Source: an uncultured Prevotellaceae bacterium (GTDB taxonomy: Bacteria > Bacteroidota > Bacteroidia > Bacteroidales > Bacteroidaceae). Taken from it: 64,000 nucleotides of DNA. This document shows positions 41,523 to 49,980 of this stretch, piece by piece. The DNA is taken from NCBI GenBank assembly GCA_946415365.1, contig CAMKSE010000001.1, positions 62,001 through 126,000 on the forward strand. Reading direction: 5' to 3'. Position numbers and translations under genes: made by a program. The notes beneath the pieces are model-generated. The model ran no database searches and had not been told where the DNA came from. It saw only the letters and a program-made list of their open reading frames with translations. How positions within the stretch are numbered: the stretch's first letter is position 1; each line of letters begins with the position of its first letter.

Positions 41523-41984
41523 ATGAATGAAGAAACAATGAATCCCGTCCAGACGGGAATGTTCGTGAACAACTCGATGAAGGCCGACCTGCTCTCCGCA
41601 GCGAAGTGGGCGAAGTTCCTCTGTATCGTCGGCTGCATCGGCGTAGCCCTGATGCTGATTGCTGCCATTGCCCTGGTTGCCCTGGGCTCTAAGCTCGGCG
41701 GCGCTTTTCCCGGCTCGGCCATCGGTGGCGCAGGCATGGGTTTACTCTACCTGATCATCGTCGCCATCTACATCTACCCGCTCATCAAGGGCTTCCAGTT
41801 CGCCAACGCCACGAAGGCAGCCTGTCTCTCCGACGATGCCGCCCAACTGGCCAGAGGCTTTGCCGGCCTGCGCTCCCTGCTGAAGTTCTTCGGCATCCTG
41901 ACCATTATCATTCTGGTCATCTACGTGCTGGTCTTCATTGGGGGAGGAGCCATCTTCTTGAGTGCCTTAGCAGGTGGCATGTAG
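41523..41984 (+). CDS. Small membrane protein, DUF5362-like
   Basis: 153 residues with three hydrophobic segments (about 32-56, 72-90, 118-145) and a soluble N-terminal stretch. The repeated phrase KWAKFLCIVGCIG and KGFQFANATKAACLSDDAAQL resemble DUF5362 proteins of Bacteroidetes. Function unknown. It is followed by a strong bidirectional terminator. Confidence 0.65.
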   Translation: MNEETMNPVQTGMFVNNSMKADLLSAAKWAKFLCIVGCIGVALMLIAAIALVALGSKLGGAFPGSAIGGAGMGLLYLIIVAIYIYPLIKGFQFANATKAACLSDDAAQLARGFAGLRSLLKFFGILTIIILVIYVLVFIGGGAIFLSALAGGM

Positions 41985-42022
41985 CCCTGCCGACAGTATA
42001 ACAGACTGTTATCAACGAAGAA

Positions 42023-42047
42023 GGGGAGAGCGCTCGAGCGCTCCCCC
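42023..42047. terminator. Bidirectional terminator before the GH3 gene
   Basis: GGGGAG-AGCGCT-CG-AGCGCT-CCCCC forms a GC-rich stem between the convergent genes. T-rich sequence follows on the plus side. Confidence 0.75.
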
Positions 42048-42058
42048 CTCATTGTTTT

Positions 42059-44671
42059 CTATAACTTTACCTTGAAGTCGAACGACTGGAGATCCTTGTC
42101 GAGCGAAGAGGTGCCGTAGAGGATCTGGTAGCGGCCGGGCTTTACGGAGAGCTCGTCGATGGCTTCGTCGTAGTACTCGAAGGCCTCTCCGTCGAGGGTG
42201 ATGGTGGCAGTGGCGGTTTCACCAGGGGCGAGGGAGAGCTTCTGGAAGCCCTTCAGCGACTTGATAGGTGCGCCGGGATCGTCGAGGGACTTCACGTAGA
42301 CCTGTACGGTCTCTGTGCCCTCACGGCTGCCGGTATTGGTGACGGGTACGGTCAGCGTCACCTTACCGTTTTTCTTCATCGACGACTTCGAGAGCTGTCC
42401 CTTGCCGACGCTGAAGGTGGTGTAGGAGAGACCGTAGCCGAAAGCATACTGGGGCTCACCGGTGAAGTAGCGGTAGGTGCGGTTCTTCATCGAGTAGTCG
42501 AGGAAGTCGGGCAGGTCGTTGTTCGAGCGGTAGAAGGTGACGGGCAGCTTGCCGCCGGGGTTGTAGTCACCGAAGAGCACCTCTGCCAAAGCCTTGGAGC
42601 CTCCCTGACCGGCATACCAGGCCTGCAGGAGGGCGTCGTACTGTCCCTCGACACTGCCGAAGGCGATGGCCGAGCCGGAGCAGTTGACAAAGATGACGGG
42701 CTTGCCGGTGGTGTGCATGGCGCTGACGAGCATCTGCTGCACCTTGGGCAGCTCGATGTCCTGCTTGTCACCGCCTTCGCCCTCCATCTGTGCGGAGATG
42801 CCGCCGATCACGATGATGGCATCGGCTGCCTTCACCTCGTTGGCAAGGTCGGAGAAGTCGGCGAGGTTGCGCTCGCAGATGTCACCACGGAGCATGGCGA
42901 ACTGTCCGTTGCCGTGACGGTATTCAATCTCCACATCGTAGGTCTTGCCGGCCTCGACGGGGAAGGACTTGTATTCGGGTTTCCGTCCGAAGCCGAAGAA
43001 ACGGCGGCCACCGGCCTTGCCTTCTTCAACCACTTCACCGTTTACTTTTAATAGGTAGCCGTTGTCGGTGGTCAGCGTGTATTTCATCTCACCGGTGAAG
43101 GTGGAGGTGTACTGTCCGCTGATGCGAACAGAGAGGCTGTCGCGGCTCACACCCTGGGCAAAGCCCCAGGCGCCGAAGGTGGAGAAGTTGAGCTCGTTGT
43201 AGTAATCGGTCTTGGCTGGCTCGCCCTCGAGTTCGCGATTGTTCCAGAACTCGACCTTCACGCCCTTACCGTCGTTGAAGTCCTGCAGGTGGTGGACGGT
43301 GGTATATTCGTCGTTCAGTTCACAGGCCTTGCGGTAGATAATCTTTGTGTTGGGCAGGGCAGCGCGGATGCCGTCGAGCAAAGAATGGGTATGTGCCTCG
43401 GTGGGTGTGCCTCCGTAGTTGCCGTTGAGCAGGGCGGCATCGTCGGCGTTAGGACCTACGACGGCGAGGGTCTTGATGGTCTTCGAGAGGGGCAGCACGT
43501 TGCCCTTGTTCTCGAGCAGCACCATCGACTCGCGGGCGGCCTGTGTGGCGAGGGCGTCGAAGGCCTCGCTGCTGATGACCTCGGGGCCGAGCTTTGCCCA
43601 GGGGAGCATGTCGGCAGGATCGAACATACCGAGCTCGAAGCGGCCGGTAAGTGTCTTGCGCAGATGGGCGTCGAGGTCGCTCTCCTTGATGAGTCCTTTC
43701 TGCAGGGCCTCGGTGAGTACCATGAACACCTTGCCGCACTCAAGGTCGGTGCCGTTGAGAACAGCGTCGACTGAGGCGGAGAGACCGTCCTTATGGGTCT
43801 CGTGCTGGCCACGGTTGAAGAAGTTGTTGATGGCGTCGCAGTCGGTGAGCACGATGCCGTCGTAACCCCACTTGTTGCGCAGGATGTCGATGAGCAGACG
43901 GTCGCTGGTGCAACAGGGCTTGCCCTCGAAACGCTGATAGGCGCACATCACCTCACGCACGTCGGCCTTCTTCACGAGCGCCTTGAAGGCGGGGAGGTAG
44001 GTCTCCCAGAGGTCGCGGTTGGTGGGCTCGACATTCATAGAGTGGCGCAGGGGCTCCGGACCGCTGTGTACGGCGTAGTGCTTGGCACAGGCGTGGGTCT
44101 TGAAATAGCGCGAGTCGTTGCCCTGCATGCCGAGAACGGTCTGCACACCGAGGACGGCGTTCATGTAGGGGTCTTCGCCGCAGGTCTCCTGACCGCGTCC
44201 CCAGCGGGGGTCACGGAAGATGTTCACGTTCGGGCACCAGAAGGTGAGTTCCGGGTTGCCGGGATAATAGACCACACCCATCGGCACGTTGAAGAGCTTG
44301 GGGTCGTTGTGGTCGGTACGGTTCCAGTTGGCGCGGGCTTCGTCGCTCACGGCAGAGAACACGTCGTAGACCAACTTCTCGCTGAAGGCAGCAGCCATGC
44401 CGATGGGCTGGGGGAAGACGGTATAGCCGCCCTGTCGCACACCGTGACAGGCCTCGCTCCACCAGTTGTAGGAGGGGATGCCGAGACGGTCGACGGAAAT
44501 CGACTTGTTCATCATCAGACCAACTTTCTCCTCGGGCGTCAGCAATGAGATCAGGTTTTCCACACGCTCTGCCGTGGGCAGCTGTGGGTTCTGCCACGGG
44601 TACTTTTGCTGGGCCGGTGAAGCAACGGTCACCAAGGCCAGCAACGTCAGAAATAGAATTCTTTTCTTCAT
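42059..44671 (-). CDS. Glycoside hydrolase family 3 with PA14 insertion
   Basis: Exported 870-residue glycosidase, probably beta-glucosidase or beta-xylosidase. Signal peptide to about SPAQ (21); GH3 N-terminal TIM barrel (30-330) with nucleophile Asp277 in GIVLTDCDA; C-terminal GH3 domain split by a PA14-like carbohydrate-binding insertion at about 465-610 (YTSTFTGEMKYTLTTDNGYL); a fibronectin III-like end (VTLTVPVTNTGSREGTETVQV). KHYAVHSGPEPLRHS fits the xylosidase/arabinosidase branch. Acts in the periplasm on oligosaccharides. Own -7 box at 44734. Confidence 0.93.
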   Translation of the reverse strand: MKKRILFLTLLALVTVASPAQQKYPWQNPQLPTAERVENLISLLTPEEKVGLMMNKSISVDRLGIPSYNWWSEACHGVRQGGYTVFPQPIGMAAAFSEKLVYDVFSAVSDEARANWNRTDHNDPKLFNVPMGVVYYPGNPELTFWCPNVNIFRDPRWGRGQETCGEDPYMNAVLGVQTVLGMQGNDSRYFKTHACAKHYAVHSGPEPLRHSMNVEPTNRDLWETYLPAFKALVKKADVREVMCAYQRFEGKPCCTSDRLLIDILRNKWGYDGIVLTDCDAINNFFNRGQHETHKDGLSASVDAVLNGTDLECGKVFMVLTEALQKGLIKESDLDAHLRKTLTGRFELGMFDPADMLPWAKLGPEVISSEAFDALATQAARESMVLLENKGNVLPLSKTIKTLAVVGPNADDAALLNGNYGGTPTEAHTHSLLDGIRAALPNTKIIYRKACELNDEYTTVHHLQDFNDGKGVKVEFWNNRELEGEPAKTDYYNELNFSTFGAWGFAQGVSRDSLSVRISGQYTSTFTGEMKYTLTTDNGYLLKVNGEVVEEGKAGGRRFFGFGRKPEYKSFPVEAGKTYDVEIEYRHGNGQFAMLRGDICERNLADFSDLANEVKAADAIIVIGGISAQMEGEGGDKQDIELPKVQQMLVSAMHTTGKPVIFVNCSGSAIAFGSVEGQYDALLQAWYAGQGGSKALAEVLFGDYNPGGKLPVTFYRSNNDLPDFLDYSMKNRTYRYFTGEPQYAFGYGLSYTTFSVGKGQLSKSSMKKNGKVTLTVPVTNTGSREGTETVQVYVKSLDDPGAPIKSLKGFQKLSLAPGETATATITLDGEAFEYYDEAIDELSVKPGRYQILYGTSSLDKDLQSFDFKVKL

Positions 44672-44733
44672 TTCAAATCAGATTTATTGAGTTTCTTTAA
44701 GTTTATCGGAATGTGATATAGTTGATTGCGGTG

Positions 44734-44741
44734 CAAAGATA
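44734..44741 (-). promoter_or_regulatory. -7 box of the GH3 gene
   Basis: TATCTTTG on the minus strand, 62 bases before the ATG. Confidence 0.6.
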
Positions 44742-44750
44742 CAAAAAAAG

Positions 44751-44828
44751 GTGAAAAGTGAAGAGTGAAAAGTGAAAAAATTGCTGCCGCATGTAAAATT
44801 TCTCATTTCTCATTTCTCATTTCTCATT
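44751..44828. repeat. Two short tandem repeats between divergent promoters
   Basis: GTGAAAAGTGAAGAGTGAAAA (44751-44780 region) and five units of TTTCTCA (44799-44828). They lie between the GH3 and ilvC promoters, in the region expected to hold their -33 elements. Confidence 0.65.
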
Positions 44829-44836
44829 ATTTTTTG

Positions 44837-44844
44837 TACCTTTG
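44837..44844 (+). promoter_or_regulatory. -7 box of ilvC
   Basis: TACCTTTG, 132 bases before the ilvC ATG, leaving a long leader. The expected -33 position falls in the TTTCTCA repeat and shows no TTTG. Confidence 0.65.
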
Positions 44845-44862
44845 CAACCGATTTCAAAAGTT

Positions 44863-44930
44863 AACCCCTCGTCGGGGCTTCGCGTAAGCCCTGAGTGGAC
44901 TGACAAGACGACGGCTTTCGGGTAGGGCTG
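44863..44930 (+). promoter_or_regulatory. Structured leader of ilvC with alternative pairings
   Basis: CCCC (44865-44868) can pair with GGGG (44874-44877). GGGCTT (44875-44880) can pair with AAGCCC (44886-44891). AGCCCT (44887-44892) can instead pair with AGGGCT (44924-44929). The choices exclude one another, as in attenuators or riboswitches. I do not recognise a known class, and no run of Ile/Val/Leu codons is seen. Confidence 0.45.
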
Positions 44931-44976
44931 GCATGGTACACAGGGAGAAGTATAACATTTTTAAAACAAGTCAATT

Positions 44977-46026
44977 ATGGCAGAAATGAATTTCGGTGGC
45001 GTGATGGAAACTGTTGTCACCAGCAAGGAGTTCTCTTTGGAGAAAGCACGTGAAGTATTGAAAGATGAGACCATCGCCGTGATCGGTTATGGCGTACAGG
45101 GACCGGGTCAGGCCTGCAACCTGCGCGACAACGGATTCAACGTGATTGTCGGTCAGCGTCAGGGTAAGACCTACGACAAGGCTGTTGCCGACGGATGGGT
45201 ACCCGGTGAGACACTGTTCTCCATCGAGGAGGCCGCTGAGAAGGGCACCATCCTCTGCATGCTTCTGAGCGATGCTGGTCAGATTCAGCAGTGGCCCGTC
45301 ATCAAGCAATATCTGAAGCCCGGCAAGACACTGTACTACAGCCACGGCTTCGCTATCAACTGGAGCGACCGCACAGGTGTGATCCCCCCGAAGGATGTCG
45401 ACGTGATCATGGTGGCTCCGAAGGGTTCAGGTACCAGCCTCCGCACGATGTTCTGCGAGGGTCGCGGTCTGAACTGCTCATACGCCGTCTATCAGGACGC
45501 TTCCGGCAAGGCTAAGGAGAAGACCATCGCATTCGGTATCGGTATCGGCGCAGGTTATCTGTTTGAGACAACCTTCCAGCGTGAGGCTACCAGTGACCTG
45601 ACCGGTGAGCGCGGCTCGCTGATGGGTGCCATCCAGGGTCTGCTGCTGGCACAGTACGAGGTGCTCCGTGAGCACGGACACTCTCCCTCGGAGGCCTTCA
45701 ACGAGACCGTTGAGGAGCTGACTCAGAGCCTTGGCCCGCTCTTCGGCGCGAAGGGTATGGACTGGATGTATGCCAACTGCTCGACGACCGCTCAGCGCGG
45801 TGCCCTCGACTGGGCTCCCCGTTTCCACGATGCCATCAAGCCGGTGATGGAGTGGCTCTACTACTCGGTACAGACGGGTAACGAGGCTCAGATCACCATC
45901 GACGCCAACTCGAAGCCTGACTACCGCGCCGGACTGGAGAAGGAGCTCGAGGCTATGCGTAACCAGGAGATGTGGCGCGCCGGCGAGACCGTGCGTAAAC
46001 TGCGTCCTGAGAACCAGGAAGTTTAA
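44977..46026 (+). CDS. ilvC: Ketol-acid reductoisomerase
   Basis: Second common step of valine/isoleucine synthesis: NADPH- and Mg-dependent rearrangement and reduction of acetolactate or acetohydroxybutyrate. 349 residues. The Rossmann motif IAVIGYGVQGPGQACNLRDN and the cofactor loop GQRQGKTYDKA are visible, as are metal-ligand helices (TSDLTGERGSLMGAIQG, EELTQS). IlvC normally follows other ilv genes; here it stands alone behind a long leader, so it is probably regulated separately. Confidence 0.96.
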   Translation: MAEMNFGGVMETVVTSKEFSLEKAREVLKDETIAVIGYGVQGPGQACNLRDNGFNVIVGQRQGKTYDKAVADGWVPGETLFSIEEAAEKGTILCMLLSDAGQIQQWPVIKQYLKPGKTLYYSHGFAINWSDRTGVIPPKDVDVIMVAPKGSGTSLRTMFCEGRGLNCSYAVYQDASGKAKEKTIAFGIGIGAGYLFETTFQREATSDLTGERGSLMGAIQGLLLAQYEVLREHGHSPSEAFNETVEELTQSLGPLFGAKGMDWMYANCSTTAQRGALDWAPRFHDAIKPVMEWLYYSVQTGNEAQITIDANSKPDYRAGLEKELEAMRNQEMWRAGETVRKLRPENQEV

Positions 46027-46039
46027 TTCTGATACTTAA

Positions 46040-46061
46040 TGCGGGGGTGTATGCCCCCGCA
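46040..46061 (+). terminator. Hairpin after ilvC
   Basis: TGCGGGGG (46040-46047) pairs with CCCCCGCA (46054-46061), followed by AT-rich sequence with only a short T-run. It is a terminator or a partial attenuator, since the next gene starts 17 bases later. Confidence 0.75.
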
Positions 46062-46077
46062 ATTCATTTTATTAATA

Positions 46078-46542
46078 ATGGGAAAATTAATCATCAATTC
46101 TTACGATGAATTCGCAGCCCACCAGGGTGAGGAGCTTGGAACCTCGGAATGGCTGCAAGTTGACCAAGACCGCATCAACCAGTTTGCCGATGCCACGCTC
46201 GACCACCAGTGGATACACGTCGATGCGGAGCGCGCCAAGGAAGAGAGTCCGTATCACAGCACTATCGCCCACGGCTACCTGACACTCTCGCTGGTGCCCT
46301 ATTTCTGGAATCAGATTATCGAGGTGAACAATGTCAGCATGCTCGTGAACTACGGTATGGACAAGTTCCGCTTCGGATTGCCCGTCATTACCGGTTCGAA
46401 GGTAAGGATGGTAGCGAAGCTGCACAACATACAGAACCTGCGCGGTATCTGTAAGACAGAGGTATTAATCAAGATTGAGATTGAAGGACAGCGCAAGCCC
46501 GCCCTTGAGGGCATCGCCTCGTTCCTTTATTATTTTAAATAA
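46078..46542 (+). CDS. MaoC family hotdog dehydratase
   Basis: 154 residues of the MaoC/R-specific enoyl hydratase type. The catalytic Asp and His lie in QFADATLDHQWIHVD, followed by the family segment STIAHGYLTLSLVPYF. It hydrates or dehydrates acyl-CoA or acyl-ACP thioesters; substrate unknown. ATG 46078 is chosen because the longer frame runs through the ilvC hairpin. It ends 3 bases before the PurF-like gene. Confidence 0.88.
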   Translation: MGKLIINSYDEFAAHQGEELGTSEWLQVDQDRINQFADATLDHQWIHVDAERAKEESPYHSTIAHGYLTLSLVPYFWNQIIEVNNVSMLVNYGMDKFRFGLPVITGSKVRMVAKLHNIQNLRGICKTEVLIKIEIEGQRKPALEGIASFLYYFK

Positions 46543-46545
46543 GGT

Positions 46546-47997
46546 ATGGGAGGATTCTTTGGAACCATCAGTACTAAGAGTTGCGTGAACGACCTGTTCT
46601 ACGGCACCGACTACAACTCACACCTCGGCACGAAGCGCGCAGGTATGGTCATGTTTGACAAAGAGAAGGGCTTCAGCCGTAAGATCCACAACCTGGAGCG
46701 CGACTATTTCCGGTCGAAGTTTGAGGATGAGCTCGACTCGTTCTCCGGAGAGCAGGGCATCGGCGTCATCAGTGATACCGACCCGCAGCCCATCATCGTG
46801 AACTCACACCTGGGACGATATGCCGTGGTGACGGTGGCGAAAATCAATAACCTGAGGGAGATTGCCGACGAGTTGCTGGAGCGCCGTATGCACTTCAGCG
46901 AGCTCTCTGCCAACAACATCAACCAGACGGAGCTCGTGGCGCTGCTCATCAACATGGGTCGCACCTTTGTGGAGGGCATTAACCTCGTCTATAAGAAAAT
47001 CGAGGGTTCGTGCTCGATGCTGATACTGACGGAGAAAGGTATTATCGCTGCCCGTGACTTCCTCGGCCGTACACCGATCGTCATCGGTAAGAAGGAGGGT
47101 TCGTACGCCGTGTCGAGTGAGACGACGAGTTTCCCGAATCTCGACTTCCACCGTGAGAGAGACCTCGGCCCGGGAGAGATCGTGTTCCTGACGGCCGATA
47201 CACTCGAGGTGCTGCAGGAACCCTTTAAGCGGGAACAGATCTGCTCGTTCCTGTGGGTGTATTACGGATTCCCCGCCTCCGACTATAACGGCATCAACGT
47301 GGAGGCCGTGCGTGAGACAAACGGCAAGAAGATGGGTGAGCAGGACGATACGGAAGTGGACAGTGTCTGCGGTGTGCCTGACTCTGGCGTCGGCATGGCG
47401 TTGGGATATGCCGAAGGTAAAGGCGTGCCTTATAAAAGGGCGGTGCTGAAATACACACCGACATGGCCCCGTTCGTTCACACCCGGCAATCAAGAGCGCC
47501 GTGCACTGGTGGCAAAGATGAAACTCATTCCCAACCCTGCGCTGCTGAAGGACCAGCGCGTGGTGTTCTGTGACGACTCTATCGTTCGCGGTACACAGTT
47601 GAAGGACAATGTGAAGACGTTCTTCGACTATGGCGCCAAAGAGGTGCACTGCCGCATATCCTGCCCGCCACTGGTGTATGGTTGTCCGTTCATCGGTTTC
47701 ACATCGTCGAAGAGCGATATGGAACTGATCACGCGTCGTATCATCAAGGACTTTGAAGGCGACGACAAGAAGAACCTCGATAAATACGCCCAGACCGACT
47801 CACCAGAATACAAGCGCATGGTTGCGGAGATTGCCAAGCGCTTAGGACTGACGACCCTGAAGTTCGCCCGTCTAGAAGATCTCGTAGAGAGCATCGGTAT
47901 GCCGAAGTGCCGGGTATGCACCCATTGCTTCGACGGCTCAAGCTATTGTCATGAGTATGACAACGAGGATGAACGGCAACTGAAGCTGGATTTCTGA
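46546..47997 (+). CDS. PurF-like amidophosphoribosyltransferase paralogue without the catalytic Cys
   Basis: 483 residues with the architecture of glutamine PRPP amidotransferase: N-terminal Ntn glutaminase fold (1-240) and C-terminal PRTase fold with an intact PRPP motif VVFCDDSIVRGT near residue 345. True PurF begins Met-Cys with Cys as nucleophile; here the start is MGGFFGTIS, so glutamine hydrolysis by that route is impossible. The C-terminus has a Cys-rich patch (CRVCTHCFDGSSYC). It may use free ammonia or have a binding or regulatory role. No other purine gene is near; paired with the MaoC gene. Confidence 0.8.
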   Translation: MGGFFGTISTKSCVNDLFYGTDYNSHLGTKRAGMVMFDKEKGFSRKIHNLERDYFRSKFEDELDSFSGEQGIGVISDTDPQPIIVNSHLGRYAVVTVAKINNLREIADELLERRMHFSELSANNINQTELVALLINMGRTFVEGINLVYKKIEGSCSMLILTEKGIIAARDFLGRTPIVIGKKEGSYAVSSETTSFPNLDFHRERDLGPGEIVFLTADTLEVLQEPFKREQICSFLWVYYGFPASDYNGINVEAVRETNGKKMGEQDDTEVDSVCGVPDSGVGMALGYAEGKGVPYKRAVLKYTPTWPRSFTPGNQERRALVAKMKLIPNPALLKDQRVVFCDDSIVRGTQLKDNVKTFFDYGAKEVHCRISCPPLVYGCPFIGFTSSKSDMELITRRIIKDFEGDDKKNLDKYAQTDSPEYKRMVAEIAKRLGLTTLKFARLEDLVESIGMPKCRVCTHCFDGSSYCHEYDNEDERQLKLDF

Positions 47998-48016
47998 TTA
48001 CCCGGAATACTCAGAA

Positions 48017-49975
48017 TTAGTTTTTGCTGAGGAGGCCGTCTTCCTGACGGATATATTCCTCCTGAAGTAGATATTCAAGCGCGGTGTCCAGTTCGCCTAC
48101 GGGTAACTGGAGGCCGCGTAAATCTGTAATGGGGTGGGGCTGTCCGTCGCTGAGCAGGTGGAGAATCTTTTCCATAGCCGTGTTCATACGAGGTTCGGAG
48201 ACAAGACCTTCCTTGCGGTGACTCAGACAGACGTCGCAGAGTCCGCAGTCGTGGTTTTCAGTCTCACCGAAGTAGCTGAGCAGCTGTCGGCTACGGCAGA
48301 TGCGGTCGTCGGTGGCATATCGAATGACGGCAGCTATGCGCTGACGGAACTGCGACAGGCGCTCCTCGTATATCTCTGGCGGGAACTGCAGCAACTCCTT
48401 GTCCTCCCGCCGCTGGGTATAGCGTATGTAGGGCGTCTTCTTCTGTGGTATGAAGTGCAGGATATGCCGTTGCCCAAGACCTTTGAGTATCTGGTACACC
48501 TGGTGCGGCTGCAGGGCTGTCTGACTGGCAAGGAATCCCTCGTCGATGTAGTGGTAGTCGGAGAACAGACCGCCATAGTTGCGCAGAAGCGTCGTGATGA
48601 TCCTCTCTTCGTCGGGGGTGTTGTTTTCCAGTTTGTACAGTTCCCCACGACTCACAGTGAACATCAGCCGTGCCTGGTTATCCTGCTCTTCGGTGTATTC
48701 GATATAGCCTGCCCGGGTGAGGATCTTCAAAGCGGAATCAACCTGTATGGGAAAATGACGGAAGGCATGACAGAACTTTTCAATGTTGAACTCAAAAGTG
48801 TGGTTATACCCTGAGCCGACGCCAATCTGATAGAAGAAAGCCAGATGCTCGTACACCTGACGGATATAGTCTTTGCTGGGGAAGGTATCAGTGATACGCT
48901 TCTCGAGTTTGCGCTTGTCTGCTCCGTTATACAGGAGCACGGCATAGGACCGGCGTCCGTCGCGCCCAGCACGGCCAGCCTCTTGGAAATATGCCTCGAT
49001 ACTGTCTGGACAGTCGATGTGTATCACCAATCGCACGTCGGGCTTGTCGATGCCCATGCCGAAGGCATTGGTGGCTACCATCACCCGTATCCTGCCTTCC
49101 TGCCAAGCCTGCTGTCGCTCATCCTTCACGCTGGTGTCAAGACCTGCATGGTAGAAGGTGGCGGAGATGCCTGCCTTGTTGAGCAGTTCAGACACTTCTT
49201 TCGTGCGCTGACGGCTGCGGGTGTAGACAATGGCCGTGCCCGGCATGCTGTTCAGGATATGAAGGAGCTGCTCGCGCTTGTCTGTGGCATTCCTCACGAC
49301 GTAGACGAGGTTCTTCCGCTCGAAGCTCATCTTGAAGAAGTTGAAACTAGTGGAACTAGTAGGACTAGTTTTACTAGTTTGGCTAGTTTGGCTAGTCTGG
49401 CTAGTCTTCCTAGTCAGCTTCTCCTGGATATCCTCCACGACCTGCGGTGTAGCGGTCGCCGTGAGCGCCAGCACGGGGGCATGGGGAAGAAGCTTGCGGA
49501 TATTCGATATCTCGAGATACGACGGACGGAAGTCGTATCCCCATTGAGAAATACAGTGGGCCTCATCGACAGTGATGAAGCTGACCTTCATATGACGCAG
49601 TTTCTTCTGAAAGAGTTCGGAGGACAATCGTTCGGGAGAGACATAAAGCAACTTCACATCACCGAAGATACAGTTCTCGAGGGTGATGATGATTTCCTCA
49701 TGTGCCAGCCCGGAATAGATGGCGGCCGCCTTGATGCCCCGGCGAAGCAGATTGTCAACCTGATCCTTCATGAGGGCGATGAGCGGAGTGATGACGATGC
49801 AGATACCATCCATAGCGAGGGCTGGCACTTGGAACGTGATGGACTTGCCACCACCTGTTGGCATCAGTCCTAATGTGTCGTGACCAGCACCTATCGACTC
49901 GATGATCTCACGCTGAATGCCCCTGAAATCATCATAGCCCCAGTATTTCTTCAGGATTTCCTGATAGCAAGCCAT
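48017..49975 (-). CDS. recQ: RecQ-family DNA helicase with an internal tandem repeat
   Basis: 3'-5' superfamily 2 helicase of 652 residues: Walker A LMPTGGGKS near residue 37, DEAH box, motif VI EAGRAGRDG, a zinc-binding RQC region with CDVCLSH, and a short winged-helix tail; no HRDC domain is visible. Between the two RecA lobes KTSQTSQTSQTSKTSPTSST is encoded by eight nonamers (49346-49417). Relatives have only a short Lys-rich loop there. Starts 5 bases after the recJ stop, so they are co-transcribed for recombination repair. Confidence 0.93.
   Translation of the reverse strand: MACYQEILKKYWGYDDFRGIQREIIESIGAGHDTLGLMPTGGGKSITFQVPALAMDGICIVITPLIALMKDQVDNLLRRGIKAAAIYSGLAHEEIIITLENCIFGDVKLLYVSPERLSSELFQKKLRHMKVSFITVDEAHCISQWGYDFRPSYLEISNIRKLLPHAPVLALTATATPQVVEDIQEKLTRKTSQTSQTSQTSKTSPTSSTSFNFFKMSFERKNLVYVVRNATDKREQLLHILNSMPGTAIVYTRSRQRTKEVSELLNKAGISATFYHAGLDTSVKDERQQAWQEGRIRVMVATNAFGMGIDKPDVRLVIHIDCPDSIEAYFQEAGRAGRDGRRSYAVLLYNGADKRKLEKRITDTFPSKDYIRQVYEHLAFFYQIGVGSGYNHTFEFNIEKFCHAFRHFPIQVDSALKILTRAGYIEYTEEQDNQARLMFTVSRGELYKLENNTPDEERIITTLLRNYGGLFSDYHYIDEGFLASQTALQPHQVYQILKGLGQRHILHFIPQKKTPYIRYTQRREDKELLQFPPEIYEERLSQFRQRIAAVIRYATDDRICRSRQLLSYFGETENHDCGLCDVCLSHRKEGLVSEPRMNTAMEKILHLLSDGQPHPITDLRGLQLPVGELDTALEYLLQEEYIRQEDGLLSKN
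49346..49417. repeat. Nonamer tandem repeat nCTAGTnnn (eight units) inside recQ
   Basis: Eight consecutive 9-base units on the plus strand, each with CTAGT at positions 2-6. Because the unit is 9 bases, gain or loss of copies keeps the frame and only changes the number of Thr-Ser/Gln triplets. Confidence 0.85.
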
Positions 49976-49980
49976 CCGCC

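Noticed and set aside
43793..44548. Plus-strand frame of 251 codons inside the GH3 gene
   Set aside because: Val/Gly/Glu-rich shadow of the GH3 gene without recognisable motif.
44933..44989. 18-codon upstream frame overlapping the ilvC start
   Set aside because: No branched-chain codon run and no supporting signal; it may be chance in a long leader.
49346..49417. Possible CRISPR or VNTR array
   Set aside because: Units are 9 bases without spacers and lie in frame inside recQ, so it is a coding tandem repeat.
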